A stretch of DNA of 64,000 nucleotides, taken from NCBI GenBank assembly GCA_965262665.1, contig OZ253551.1, positions 248,001 to 312,000 on the forward strand. Direction: 5' to 3'. The DNA is from CBDBND01 sp965262665 (GTDB lineage: Bacteria; Pseudomonadota; Alphaproteobacteria; Rhodospirillales; Rhodospirillaceae). The notes under the pieces were generated by a model, which ran no database searches, was not told where the DNA came from, and worked only from the letters and a program-made list of their open reading frames with translations. Position 1 is the first letter of the stretch, and the number at the start of each line of letters is the position of its first letter. Below, in pieces: positions 1 to 8,541 of this stretch. The translations under genes and the position numbers were made by a program.

Positions 1-2
1 CA

Positions 3-401
3 CCGGACGAAAACGACACCTCGGGTCCGCCGATCTCCTTCTACGCTGATATGTCGGCCGACGAACAAAGCGCAGTCACGGAAAGTCCCGGTCTCGGCCG
101 GGCAGATTTGGTTCTTGAGCGTTCCACGCTAGAACTCAGTTGGAAGATCACTTACAGCGACGCGACGTCGCCAGCGACCGAGGTTCATATTCACGGCCCG
201 CAAACCCCCGGTGGCGAGGCGGGGATTATCATCGATCTTGCCCCTGAGGGTATGACAAACCCCGTCGAAGGCGCGGCCATATTGACCGAAGGTACGATGA
301 TTTATTTGGTCCAAGATCGCCTCTATATCAATTTACACACGACCAAGTACCCGGCGGGCGAACTGCGCGGACATATCAGAAAAGCAAGGCCGAAGTGCTG
401 A
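3..401 (+). CDS. CHRD-domain protein, 5' end outside the window
   Basis: The reading frame is open from the window edge, so the amino terminus is missing. The ATG at 51 is probably internal, because the residues before it (ISFYAD) already fit the start of a CHRD domain. CHRD hallmarks visible are VHIHGP about a third of the way along and LYINLHTTKYPAGELRGHI near the end. CHRD domains are compact beta folds of about 110 residues found in bacterial secreted proteins and in chordin; no enzymatic role is known. The TGA stop lies only 5 bases before the left inverted repeat of an ISAs1 element, so any downstream partner has been separated. Family assignment is secure from the motifs; function is unknown. 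Confidence 0.75.
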   Translation, partial: PDENDTSGPPISFYADMSADEQSAVTESPGLGRADLVLERSTLELSWKITYSDATSPATEVHIHGPQTPGGEAGIIIDLAPEGMTNPVEGAAILTEGTMIYLVQDRLYINLHTTKYPAGELRGHIRKARPKC

Positions 402-494
402 TGGGTCAGGGCAATCGGGTGAATTTGAGGATGACAAGAGTGTAGAAGTCTGAATCGCTATTGATCCTTTTGATTCGCAAGAAGGATCCCAGAA

Positions 495-1690
495 ATGATG
501 CGACGGTTTGGAACGGCGAACGAGGCCTTTAATCAGATTGTTGATTTCCTGGAGCATTTCACCGATCTCGACGACCCGCGGCAACGCGCCACGGTCCCCT
601 ATCCCCTCGACGAAGTGTTGCTGCTATGCCTTCTCGGCGTGCCCGCCGGCTGTGAGAGCTGGGTCGAGATCGCCAAGTACGGCGAGAGGAAACTGACGTT
701 TCTGCGCCGTTTCCGGCCGTTCACGGATGGTACGCCCTCACACGATCAACTCGGTGACATCTTCGCAGCCCTTGATGCCGAACAGTTTCAGCACTGCTTC
801 ATCGCCTGGGCGGCATCGCTCACCGGGCGCGGCGCGGACATCGTCGCCATCGACGGCAAGACGCTGCGGCGCTCCTATCAGGAAGGCGGCGCCAAAGCGC
901 ATCCACATGATCTCGGCGTGGAGCACACGTCAGAACCTGGTGCTTGGCCAAGCCAAGGTGGCTGATAAATCCAACGAGATCGTCGCTCTCCCGAAGCTGT
1001 TGGATCTGTTGACCATCAACGGCGCGACGGTGACCATCGACGCCATGGGCTGTCAGCGCAACATCGCCGCGAAGATCATCGACAAGGACGCCGACTATAT
1101 CCTTGCCCTCAAGGGCAACCAGGGCAGCCTGCACGACGATACCAAGCTTTTCTTCATCGAACAGATAGCATGCGGCTTTGCCGATACGGTTGTCAGCCAC
1201 CACCAGACAGTGGAGAAGAGCCACGGCCGCATCGAAACCCGGACCACCACGGCGACGAACGAAATCGCTTGGCTGAAGGAACGCCACCACTGGCCCGGGC
1301 CCGGGAGCATTGTTATGGTCGAAACCGTACGCGAGATCGGCATCCAACCCGGCGCCAAGGTCGAGCGCGAGACCCGCTTCTACATCCGCCTCCACCGCCG
1401 CCAAGGCCGATACTCTGAGCGCCGCCATCCGGGGCCATTGGAGCAGCGAGAACGGGCTGCACTGGGTCATGGACCTGCACTGGGTCATGGACCTGCACTG
1501 GGTCATGGACATGGTCTTCCGCGACGACGAGTGCCGGGTCCGAAAGAACACTGCCCCGGCCAACTTCGCGGTCGTCAAACACATGGCGAGCAACCTCTTG
1601 CGCCAAGCCCCGGGCAAGGACAGTCTGCGTGTAAAACGACGCATCGCCGCCTGGGACGACGACTTCCTCGCAAGCCTTATCTCACGGTGA
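495..1690 (+). pseudogene. ISAs1-family transposase, frameshifted
   Basis: The protein reads in three frames. The first segment, from 495, carries the N-terminal DDE_Tnp_1-associated domain (DLDDPRQRATVPYPLDEVLLL) and the first catalytic region (IVAIDGKTLRRSY). Near 890 the frame changes and continues with SAWSTRQNLVLGQAKVADK and TIDAMGCQ..IA. Near 1395 it changes again to ADTLSAAIRGHWSSENGLHW, which holds the C-terminal Glu motif. Within the last segment HWVMDL is repeated three times, where the family normally has it once. With two frame breaks and an in-frame triplication this copy should be inactive. The family call is firm. Confidence 0.85.
1457..1510 (+). repeat. 18-bp tandem repeat x3 inside ISAs1 transposase
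   Basis: The unit CTGCACTGGGTCATGGAC occurs three times head to tail and encodes LHWVMD repeats next to the conserved SENGLHW motif. The second ISAs1 copy (41845-41880) has two units, so copy number has changed since the two diverged. Confidence 0.95.
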
Positions 1691-1924
1691 AACCATTCGC
1701 CCGATTGCCCTGGCGGCGGGGAACTTGGCTTGCCTGATCCGCCGCTCGATCATCCGGCGCTCGCGATCAATCAATTCTAGCGCCGTGAGGCGGACCAGAT
1801 AACGGACATGGTCGACGCCCTCGGCGGCACATTGCCGGGCCAACTTGTCGTACTCGCGCAGGAAGGTCGGCAGCTTCAGGGTTTTGAGGTGATGGGCCAG
1901 CAACACCTGGAGCGTATCGCTCAT
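1682..1924 (-). pseudogene. istB: IstB N-terminal fragment (IS21 helper ATPase)
   Basis: Eighty residues starting MSDTLQVLLAHHLKTLKLPTF match the N-terminal helical part of IstB/TniB-like AAA+ ATPases, which assist the IS21 transposase. The Walker A and B region is missing because the ISAs1 element replaces everything after about residue 70; the last codons and stop come from ISAs1. The start ATG is at 1924, directly downstream of istA as is normal for this family. It cannot work as an ATPase. Confidence 0.8.
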
Positions 1925-2037
1925 GGTGTGCCTCTGTCCAACAGGCTCAGGTAGCTGGCCGCTGCCGTGGTTGCCACCCGAGCGCGCGGCAGATAGGGAT
2001 AGCCAGCCGGATCGAGACGCGGCGGTCGGCGCTCGAT

Positions 2038-2061
2038 CCGGCACAGTAGCCGGCACAGTAG
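2038..2061 (-). repeat. 12-bp tandem duplication in istA
   Basis: CCGGCACAGTAG occurs twice in direct succession, near the 3' end of istA. The protein reads YCAGYCAG at this point. Confidence 0.9.
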
Positions 2062-2120
2062 AAGGTGTTTGACGGCGTCGTAGCCGATCGCACCCAGTCG
2101 CAAGGCATCCCGGACGGCGC

Positions 2121-2150
2121 CGTGGAGTTCCGTGGAGTTCCGTGGAGTTC
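2121..2150 (-). repeat. 10-bp tandem repeat x3 in istA
   Basis: CGTGGAGTTC is repeated three times exactly. Because 10 is not a multiple of 3, each extra unit shifts the istA frame (ELHGTP region). Confidence 0.95.
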
Positions 2151-3068
2151 CGTGAGATCGAAAGTCTCCAGAAGACGCAGGACTTGCACGTATTCACGCG
2201 TGCCGGCCTTGCCCATGCGGGCCTCCAGAAGTCGGCGCAACGTTGCAAACGCTTCGGGAAGGTCCCAGCCGACCAGTGGCGCGGCCTGGTCCAGGGCGCC
2301 GATCTTCTGCTCCAGCAGAGGCAGATAGTGGATCGGATCGAAAACCAGGTCTTCCCGATCGTAGGAACGGCGGTGCCGGGCAATGATCTCGGCGCCGCAG
2401 CCGATGACGACTTGATGGACGTGGCCCCGAACCCAGACATCTTGGTGGCCAAAGGCGACGGGAACGGAATAGTCGTTGCTTCGGTAACGCACCAGGGACA
2501 ACGAAGTGACTTGGGTCGCCACCTTGTCGCAAGCACCAAATGGGATGGGCGGCAACGCCGTCAGCGTCTCGAGATCTTGCTCAAGCCGTTCACCGATGGT
2601 TTTGGCATGGCCGCGTAGAACCTCGCCTTGCCGTTTGCGGCCTTGCTCTTCCAGGTAAGCATTGAAGGCCTCCCAGTTCGCGAAACAGGGAAGCGGCGTC
2701 ATGAAGTTCCGCCGGGCATAGCCAACAACACCCTCCACATTGCCCTTGTCGTTGCCCTTACCCGGACGGCCATATCGGTCTTCGCAGAGGTAATGGGATT
2801 GCAGTTCGCTGAACGACCGGGTTCGTTGCCGCCTGCCATCCGGCAGGATACGTGACGCCAAGCACTTGTCGTTGTCATAAAGGATCGATCGCGGCACGCC
2901 GCCGAAGAAGGCGAAGGCCTTGTTGTGGCCATCCAGCCAGGCTTCCACCGTCGCCGCCGGATAGGCCACGACGAAGCATGCAGCGCTGTGGGGAAGGGTC
3001 ATGACAAAGAAATGGGCTCGCAGCTTGACGCCAGCGATGATCGCATCCGACTCGCCGAAGTCCGCCTG

Positions 3069-3116
3069 CGCATGCCCCGGCGCATGCCCCGGCGGATGTA
3101 CCAGCGGATGTACCAG
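3069..3116 (-). repeat. Two adjacent 12-bp tandem duplications in istA
   Basis: CGCATGCCCCGG is present twice (3069-3092), immediately followed by CGGATGTACCAG present twice (3093-3116). They duplicate PGHA and LVHP just before the catalytic QADFGE motif. Two independent duplications side by side are unusual. Confidence 0.95.
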
Positions 3117-3589
3117 CGGCACGAACATCTCCCGCAAACGACGGCGCCGTTCGCGGACGTAACCCTTGACGATGGTCTGGCCGCCGGTGAAGCCATGCTC
3201 ATCGCGAAGGCGCTCGAATATCCGCTTTGCCGTGTGGCGCTGCTTACGGTGAACCCGTGCGGTCCGCTTCCAGAATGCGGTCAATGATATCCGTGAACGG
3301 GTCCAGCTTAGGCCGCTTCGGCGGCTCGCTGCGCCGGTATCCCGGCGGCACCGAGTGCCGCAGCATCTTCTTCACTGTATCGCGCGATAGCCCAAACCGT
3401 CTTGCTGCTTCTCGCTGGCTCAGCTCTTCCACATGGCACGCCAGTCGCACGGTTAGATAAAGGTCCACCAAGTACATCCTCCCACCTTCCATCCCCAAAC
3501 GGATCGAAGGCTACAGGTGGCAGACTTTTGCGCCGCCCGCGGCCGGGACATTCCCGCCGCTCCCGTGGACTAATTTGTCACCGCCGTTC

Positions 3590-6241
3590 TCAGAACGTAA
3601 TGTTGGTCCGTAAGCCGAAAGTCCGCTTCTCCTGCGGCGTCACAAAAACGGCTCGGATGGAGTTGAAATCGAAGGCGAGACCGGTGATATCACTCCCGGT
3701 CGTTGCGGACGACCAAGCTTCCTCTTGGAACAGGTTGCGGACGAAGAACTCGATGCGGATATTCTCGCTCTCGAGCCCCATGCGGACGTTGGTCAAAAGC
3801 CAATCTGGCCCACGGGCGAGGTTGATTTCACCCGCCCAATACTCACCTTGGTACATAAAGTCGGTGCGAGCATACCAATCCCAGTCGTTGGTCAACTGAT
3901 CGGTCCAGGTGGCTGCCAGATTGCCCATCCAGGCCGGATAACGGCCGATCTTTTGCCCCTTGAAATTTCTGACACCGGTAATCCGCACGAATTGAACGTT
4001 CTCAAATTCCGTGAATTTGTTGTCTGACCAACTGGCGTTGAACTGGACATCCAAGTTCTCGCTGACCGCCGCCCCAGTCTCCCATTCCAGACCCCACAGC
4101 TTCTGGCTGCCAGGAACGCTGATGCCCTGGTTGTTTGGGAAGGGGTTGGGAATACCATCCCGCTCGGACGGAAGCTCGGCGTCGCGTACCCAGACGATGG
4201 TGATTCCGAAGGGACGGTTCTTCCACTCGTAGTACCAAGCTGTGAGATTTGAGCGGATCCGGCCGTCCATAAATGTCTGTTTCAAACCGATCTCAGCCGC
4301 ATTCATCTGCTGGGATGCCGTGGCACCCCGGAAGTTGTCGTCACCCGCGATATCGCGGATCTGCTGGCATTCCGAATCAAAGATGGGGTTCCCAAAGTTC
4401 GGTCCGGCTTTGGGGTCGGGGTAAGACACCAAGAACGCGTCCTCGCTGCAAGTCGCAATGATACCGTTGGTCACCCCCGGTAGGACACCCCGGGAGACCT
4501 GGGCATAAACGGTGGTCTCTTCGGTCGGCCGATAGCTCAGGATGGCCCGCGGCGTCCACTGCTTGAAGGTATCAACGAAAAAGAAGGTGCCTTCCTGTAC
4601 GGTTCGCTCGTCCTGCAGGTATCGGGTTTCCAAGTCGAAGGTCAAGTCGTCCGTAATATCGTAGGACGCCGACCCATAGATGCCCCAAACCTTAGCTTGG
4701 TTGCCGGAGGTTGGTGGCAAGGTCAACACAGCTGGTCCAACGGCCCTACTGAGAAAGCTGCCCGTGATGTACAGGCCGCCGCCGACGAGGTAGTCCTGGT
4801 CGTAATAGGTTGCGCCGACCAACCAACGGAACCGTTGATCCTCCGGCGAATTGATGCGGGCTTCCACACTCCAGTCCACACCACGCTTGGGATTTACAGA
4901 ATGCCAAACAGTGTCGTCGACCGTATCGTAGTCGTAGAGATTGTTCATCCGCATGTGGTTGTAGCCGCCGAGGAAGGTGGCTGTGTAACCATCCAGGAAA
5001 CCATCCATGAACTCATAGTCGGTGTTCAAGGCCAAGCGGACCTGCCGGCGCTTCATGCCCCACGAGTATAATTCGGGCACCCTTGCACCCAGGTAATTGG
5101 TCCCATTAGCGCCGCCTAAGAAGTCGACGATGGCATTGGGCTGCGGGCCAAGGTACAGCTCTCCCGTAGCCGCATTGAAGCCGTTACGGTCCTCGAAGTA
5201 CAGGGGTGGTTGCATGGTTGTTTCACGGGACAGAAGAGTCCGGGGTCCGCCCAGATGGCCGGGACCGTAAAAGGGGTAGAAGGGGCTGGCGAACGGGGAA
5301 TTAGGGTCGGGCGCTTCGGAATAGCCGAACGCGGGGACATCACCGCAAATGTATTCCGTCGGAAAGAAGGTGGCCAGATTACCGTCCTCGTCGAAACGTT
5401 CGATGCTCGTACCCGAACAGGTATCGGCGAAGCGGCCGCGGATAATCCCACTGACCGGCGGACCGTCATCGTCCAATTGGTAATAGGCGCGCAGCTTAAA
5501 CGACCAATTGTCAGTGGGTTCACCGTAGAGCAGCCCACTCAAATAGCTCGATGACTCATCGCCTAATTCGCCGCCGTCCGTGGTCTGCCATTCGGCACCC
5601 CGGTTATACAGGCGGGCATTGACCTGATAAGCCAGTTTGCCAGGGATAATGGGTCCGGAGGTCATTACATTGCCGTCGAACTTCTCATAGGTGGCCATGG
5701 AGAAATCGAGTTTGGTCTCGTATTCGTCCAGGGACGGTGTCTTGGTGATGTAGTTGATGGCCCCGGCAAAGGTGTTGCGGCCGAAGAAGGCCGACTGAGG
5801 GCCCTTGATCACCTCAACCCGCTCCAGATCCTGGAGGCCGACCGAGACGGCGGTGCCGAGCACGAAGATGCCATCGACGAACAGCGAGGTTGTCTGCAGG
5901 TGGTCCGCCGTGCTCTGGAAGACGCCGCGCAACCGGATAGCAGAGTTCACACGTCCCACTTGACGGCTGCCGCTGCCACGCGGATTGAATTCCAGGCCCG
6001 CGGTCTGCATAGCCAAATCGCCCAGTTCCTGAAAACCCGCGTCTTTAATGTCTGAAGCTGTGAAAGCTGTGATGGCCAGCGGAATGTCTTGCAGGCGCTC
6101 ATCGCGCCTACGGGCGGTGACGGTGATTTCCTCAATGGCGACTTGTTGGGCTGTCGCTGTCGAAACCACCGGCGCCCCTGAACCGAACACAGTGGCAACG
6201 CCGGTCATTAAAAAGAAATAGCTGATTGTTCTGTAAGTCAT
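3590..6241 (-). CDS. TonB-dependent outer-membrane receptor
   Basis: 883 residues. I place the start at 6241 (MTYRTISYFF): it is preceded by AGGA about eight bases upstream and followed by a Sec signal peptide ending near STATAQQ. Then come IEEITVTARRR and the plug domain (RLQDIPLAITAFTASDI, GTAVSVGLQDLERVEVIKGPQSAFFGRNTFAGAINYITKTP), and a long beta barrel rich in aromatic residues that ends in Phe (LRTNITF), the usual insertion signal. Such receptors import bulky ligands through the outer membrane using TonB/ExbBD energy. The ligand cannot be read from sequence; similar receptors are often found with aromatic or terpenoid degradation genes. It is transcribed away from the methyltransferase unit at 6684. 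It appears intact; IS21 sits immediately after the stop. Confidence 0.92.
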   Translation of the reverse strand: MTYRTISYFFLMTGVATVFGSGAPVVSTATAQQVAIEEITVTARRRDERLQDIPLAITAFTASDIKDAGFQELGDLAMQTAGLEFNPRGSGSRQVGRVNSAIRLRGVFQSTADHLQTTSLFVDGIFVLGTAVSVGLQDLERVEVIKGPQSAFFGRNTFAGAINYITKTPSLDEYETKLDFSMATYEKFDGNVMTSGPIIPGKLAYQVNARLYNRGAEWQTTDGGELGDESSSYLSGLLYGEPTDNWSFKLRAYYQLDDDGPPVSGIIRGRFADTCSGTSIERFDEDGNLATFFPTEYICGDVPAFGYSEAPDPNSPFASPFYPFYGPGHLGGPRTLLSRETTMQPPLYFEDRNGFNAATGELYLGPQPNAIVDFLGGANGTNYLGARVPELYSWGMKRRQVRLALNTDYEFMDGFLDGYTATFLGGYNHMRMNNLYDYDTVDDTVWHSVNPKRGVDWSVEARINSPEDQRFRWLVGATYYDQDYLVGGGLYITGSFLSRAVGPAVLTLPPTSGNQAKVWGIYGSASYDITDDLTFDLETRYLQDERTVQEGTFFFVDTFKQWTPRAILSYRPTEETTVYAQVSRGVLPGVTNGIIATCSEDAFLVSYPDPKAGPNFGNPIFDSECQQIRDIAGDDNFRGATASQQMNAAEIGLKQTFMDGRIRSNLTAWYYEWKNRPFGITIVWVRDAELPSERDGIPNPFPNNQGISVPGSQKLWGLEWETGAAVSENLDVQFNASWSDNKFTEFENVQFVRITGVRNFKGQKIGRYPAWMGNLAATWTDQLTNDWDWYARTDFMYQGEYWAGEINLARGPDWLLTNVRMGLESENIRIEFFVRNLFQEEAWSSATTGSDITGLAFDFNSIRAVFVTPQEKRTFGLRTNITF

Positions 6242-6683
6242 GACTCTCATCCTACCATCTAGGAACGGGTCAGGAAAGAGCATGGAACCGAAAATTAAAA
6301 GTAAAGGACGCGCACAGCGGTGCACCCCTCAGTGCTTAAGAGTCACACCTATTAAAATAATTAAAGAGGAAAATGACTCTGTTCACTTGCGGTTACTCCC
6401 TCGAATCCCCGTAACAAACCACATTCTGAGTCTATATCGTCCAACTAGCTATTTACCATACCATATATCTTTTCGATTCAAAGGCTTATTGATGATTTAC
6501 AGAGCAGCCACACTAAAAAGGCTGGTATCCCTTTGTTCTTTTTCCTGTAAAACTGGCTGATTCATTCTTTGTGAACGTCGCAGTCCTTTTTCATTGTGGT
6601 CTTTCTCACACAGGCGCACGGTGTACGTAGACACGTTTGCGGACGTTCCCCCACAATCTAAGCTTGAAAATGAGAGGCTCACC
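6242..6683. promoter_or_regulatory. Divergent intergenic region between TonB receptor and methyltransferase unit
   Basis: About 440 bp separate two divergent genes, so promoters for both are expected here. The stretch is clearly AT-richer than its surroundings. Open frames within it show no convincing start or family match. I could not identify a specific operator or sigma-factor site. Confidence 0.4.
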
Positions 6684-7055
6684 ATGGCTGATAATAGATC
6701 AGACCGGCCGACTTTTGCGGCCGACTACATCAAAGGAGATTTTGAGAAAGCGGTCTATTTAGACAGCGTCCATTCGGACAACTTGATGACCGCGTTTCTG
6801 GGGCTCGGTGCCGAGCATTGGGCGTTGCGCCGCCGGGTTATGGTGTTGGAGAAATTTATGGCTGAACGCAAGGTCATCGATCCAGCAGAGGTCGAAGCCT
6901 ACGACCCAACGCCGGAAGAAAAAGTGGCGTGGGAAGCGGAGCGCGATGATTTCATCGAGCGCGTCTTCAGCGTTTTGACCCGCGAAACGACCGAGGTCGC
7001 CGGGGTGGTGCCGACTGAAAAAGTTCCCGCCCGCGAGCCTTATCTCGGCAAATGA
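6684..7055 (+). CDS. Small partner protein of Tat-leader methyltransferase (copy 1)
   Basis: 123 residues from MADNRSDRPTF; the frame extends upstream, but this ATG matches the starts of its two paralogues at 18993 and 20658. No signal peptide or membrane segment is visible. Shared features of the three are DNL(V/M)T followed by LGAE-x-W, an Arg-rich helix (WALRRRVMVLE-x-x-MAE), then E-x-EAYDPTPEE and W-EAERDDFIERV. It looks all-helical and charged. It ends 23 bases before the methyltransferase start, so the two are surely cotranscribed. I do not recognise a named family. A role as subunit or as a leader-binding chaperone for the adjacent Tat protein is inference from gene order only. Confidence 0.8.
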   Translation: MADNRSDRPTFAADYIKGDFEKAVYLDSVHSDNLMTAFLGLGAEHWALRRRVMVLEKFMAERKVIDPAEVEAYDPTPEEKVAWEAERDDFIERVFSVLTRETTEVAGVVPTEKVPAREPYLGK

Positions 7056-7078
7056 CCATCGAGACAGGAGACACCATC

Positions 7079-8287
7079 ATGCTAAGCCGCCGTAATATTC
7101 TAGCCGCTTCGTCTGCCGCCGCTACCGTTGTGACTGCCGGCACACAGCAGGCCAAGGCCGCCACCAAAGACGTCAAAATCGATCCCTTCAATCAAAACGG
7201 GGCACAAAAGGAACTTCATGCCGCCCGTTTTCATAAGCTCGATCAGGAAAGCCTGATGAGCTTTGCCGAGGGATTCAAGAGATGGAATGCTATGGACTTC
7301 AATAGTCGCGATAGCCGCCGTAGCACAAATGCATTTCTGAGATCCAAGGGCCTTCCCATCGGGAGAACTGATCTGGGCTATGAAGAGTGCTTCAATATCA
7401 TGCTGGAAAACCAGCCCTTTGCCGCCAAGATTCGGCTGAATCGGAGCGCTCAAGCTCTGATGTGGGACCGTGCCTTCCGCGCGTTCCATGGAGAGGCCGA
7501 CAAATACCTGGCTCTGATGGAAGAAAGCGACAGTGCAGGACCGGGCTCTCTGGAACTCAACCCAGACATGGACCTGCCCGACTACGCCTGCCACGAGATT
7601 CACGCCCAGCCGGGCGGTTTTGTCGGCGATCCCTTCGCTGGGTGGGTTTATCACTGGGCCTTGACCCAAGCCTTCTACCAGGCCCGGAACGAATATGACC
7701 AGGTGCATTTGGCAATTGCGCAAGGTTGTCCGAAGCCAGCCGACGGTGAAGTTCATCGCATCCTCGATATGGGCTGCGGTTCCGGCCTATCGACCACAGC
7801 CTACAAGGAACGTTTTCCTGAAGCCGAGGTCTGGGGCATTGATGTGGGCGCACCGATGGTGCGTTACGCCCACCATGCCGCCGTCAAAAAGAACATCGAT
7901 GTACATTTTGCCCAGCGCCTGGCGGAAGACACCAAGTTCCCGGACGGGTACTTTGACATTGTTTCTGATTACATCATGTTCCACGAAGTTGACGCCCCGG
8001 CGGCACAAAAAATCGTGCCTGAAATCTTCCGGATCTTAAGACCGGGCGGCGTATTCAATCATGCTGATAGCCCAACAATCGGTAATCCGAAAGTTCCGAT
8101 TCCGGGGACAATTGCCCTGAAAGCTAGACGCTGGGAAAACCATCGCCACAATGTTGAACCTTGGGCTCTTGACTATGCGCATACAGATTTTCCACAGCTT
8201 ATGAGAGACACAGGTTTTGAAGTTGATCTTGAGACAAAGCCGGTTGCGAGGCGCAACCCGCCGGTGATTGGAATAAGGCCAGCCTAA
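7079..8287 (+). CDS. SAM-dependent methyltransferase with twin-arginine leader (copy 1)
   Basis: 402 residues from the ATG at 7079, preceded by a good AGGAG site. The N terminus MLSRRNILAASSAAATVV..AKA has the SRRxxL motif, a hydrophobic stretch and an AxA cleavage site of a Tat signal. A family-specific N-terminal domain follows, then the signature IHAQPGGFVGDPFAG near residues 175-188. A class I methyltransferase fold comes next: motif I ILDMGCGSG near residue 228, acidic strand-2 residue in VWGIDVGAPM, and the motif RILRPGG. SAM transfer to an unknown acceptor is the family role. Export of a SAM enzyme is paradoxical and noteworthy. A strong terminator follows. Confidence 0.85.
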   Translation: MLSRRNILAASSAAATVVTAGTQQAKAATKDVKIDPFNQNGAQKELHAARFHKLDQESLMSFAEGFKRWNAMDFNSRDSRRSTNAFLRSKGLPIGRTDLGYEECFNIMLENQPFAAKIRLNRSAQALMWDRAFRAFHGEADKYLALMEESDSAGPGSLELNPDMDLPDYACHEIHAQPGGFVGDPFAGWVYHWALTQAFYQARNEYDQVHLAIAQGCPKPADGEVHRILDMGCGSGLSTTAYKERFPEAEVWGIDVGAPMVRYAHHAAVKKNIDVHFAQRLAEDTKFPDGYFDIVSDYIMFHEVDAPAAQKIVPEIFRILRPGGVFNHADSPTIGNPKVPIPGTIALKARRWENHRHNVEPWALDYAHTDFPQLMRDTGFEVDLETKPVARRNPPVIGIRPA

Positions 8288-8309
8288 GGTATTCCCATGA
8301 GTTTCAGGG

Positions 8310-8350
8310 AAAACCCCGCTCTGAATATCCCATGAGCGGGGTTTTCTTTC
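8310..8350 (+). terminator. Rho-independent terminator after methyltransferase copy 1
   Basis: AAAACCCCGCTC (8310-8321) pairs with GAGCGGGGTTTT (8334-8345) as a 12-bp perfect stem with a 12-base loop, followed by a T-rich tract. It closes the 6684-8287 transcription unit. Confidence 0.92.
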
Positions 8351-8384
8351 TCATAGCAACGTATGTTTTAAACCATGTTCGCGC

Positions 8385-8458
8385 ATGTCCATCCATGGCT
8401 ATAAGCGGAAGCAAATCAGACTTCGTTCGATAGGCCATTTATGAACCCAAGCGGACAT
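8385..8458. repeat. 74-bp intergenic repeat, copy A
   Basis: Begins ATGTCC and ends GCGGACAT, with an internal TGGCTATAAGC. Same length and same boundary motifs as the copies at 10240-10313 and 11260-11333. This is the most diverged of the three. Confidence 0.75.
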
Positions 8459-8510
8459 CAACCTCTTAAGCTACAAGTGTAAAATTCACTGTAAAAGTGT
8501 CACGGTAATT

Positions 8511-8534
8511 GAGCCCGCCCCGGAAAGCGGGCTC
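8511..8534 (-). terminator. Possible terminator hairpin for the flavoprotein gene
   Basis: GAGCCCGC and GCGGGCTC form an 8-bp stem just beyond the stop of the leftward gene at 8542. The trailing sequence on that strand is only weakly T-rich, so the call is tentative. Confidence 0.45.
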
Positions 8535-8541
8535 GTGACAG

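Larger units (their letters stand above)
407..1712 (+). mobile_element. ISAs1-family insertion sequence, decayed
   Basis: The ends are imperfect inverted repeats: CAGGGCAATCGGGTGAAT at 407-424 and its near-exact complement ending at 1712 (one mismatch in 18). The element contains one frameshifted ISAs1 transposase. The right end abuts istB of an IS21 element after only 80 codons of that gene, so ISAs1 inserted into, or recombined with, IS21. I see no clear target-site duplication. A second, 5'-truncated copy lies at 41700-42082 and shares the same right end, which fixes that boundary. Confidence 0.8.
1930..3498 (-). pseudogene. istA: IstA transposase of IS21 family, frameshifted
   Basis: The N-terminal helix-turn-helix (QREAARRFGLSRDTVKKML) is in one frame from 3498. 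A frame change near 3265 leads into RKQRHTAKRIFERLRDEHGF and then the DDE integrase core (QADFGE, then YDNDKCLAS, then GNDKGNVEGVVGYARR with the catalytic Glu). The C-terminal part has a further frame disturbance around 2120-2150, where a 10-bp unit is present three times. Before the first catalytic Asp, LVHP and PGHA are each duplicated by 12-bp repeats. The core residues remain, but the frame breaks make it a pseudogene. Family assignment is certain. Confidence 0.85.
1713..3587 (-). mobile_element. IS21-family element, truncated at its istB end
   Basis: Leftward istA and istB genes in the usual IS21 order. The istB end is cut by ISAs1 at 1712. The outer end lies just after the stop codon of the TonB receptor at 3590, judged from the loss of coding signal; I could not define a terminal repeat. 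The element is full of short tandem duplications (2038-2061, 2121-2150, 3069-3116). A separate istB 3' fragment occurs at 28790-29430, but on the other strand. Confidence 0.75.

Noticed and set aside
820..1644. 274-codon open frame opposite the ISAs1 transposase
   Set aside because: It mirrors GC-rich transposase sequence, contains the same tandem repeat and has no family motif; a shadow frame.
6240..6560. 106-codon frame in the divergent intergenic region
   Set aside because: Starts within the TonB receptor leader region on the other strand, has no ribosome-binding site and shows no recognisable domain.
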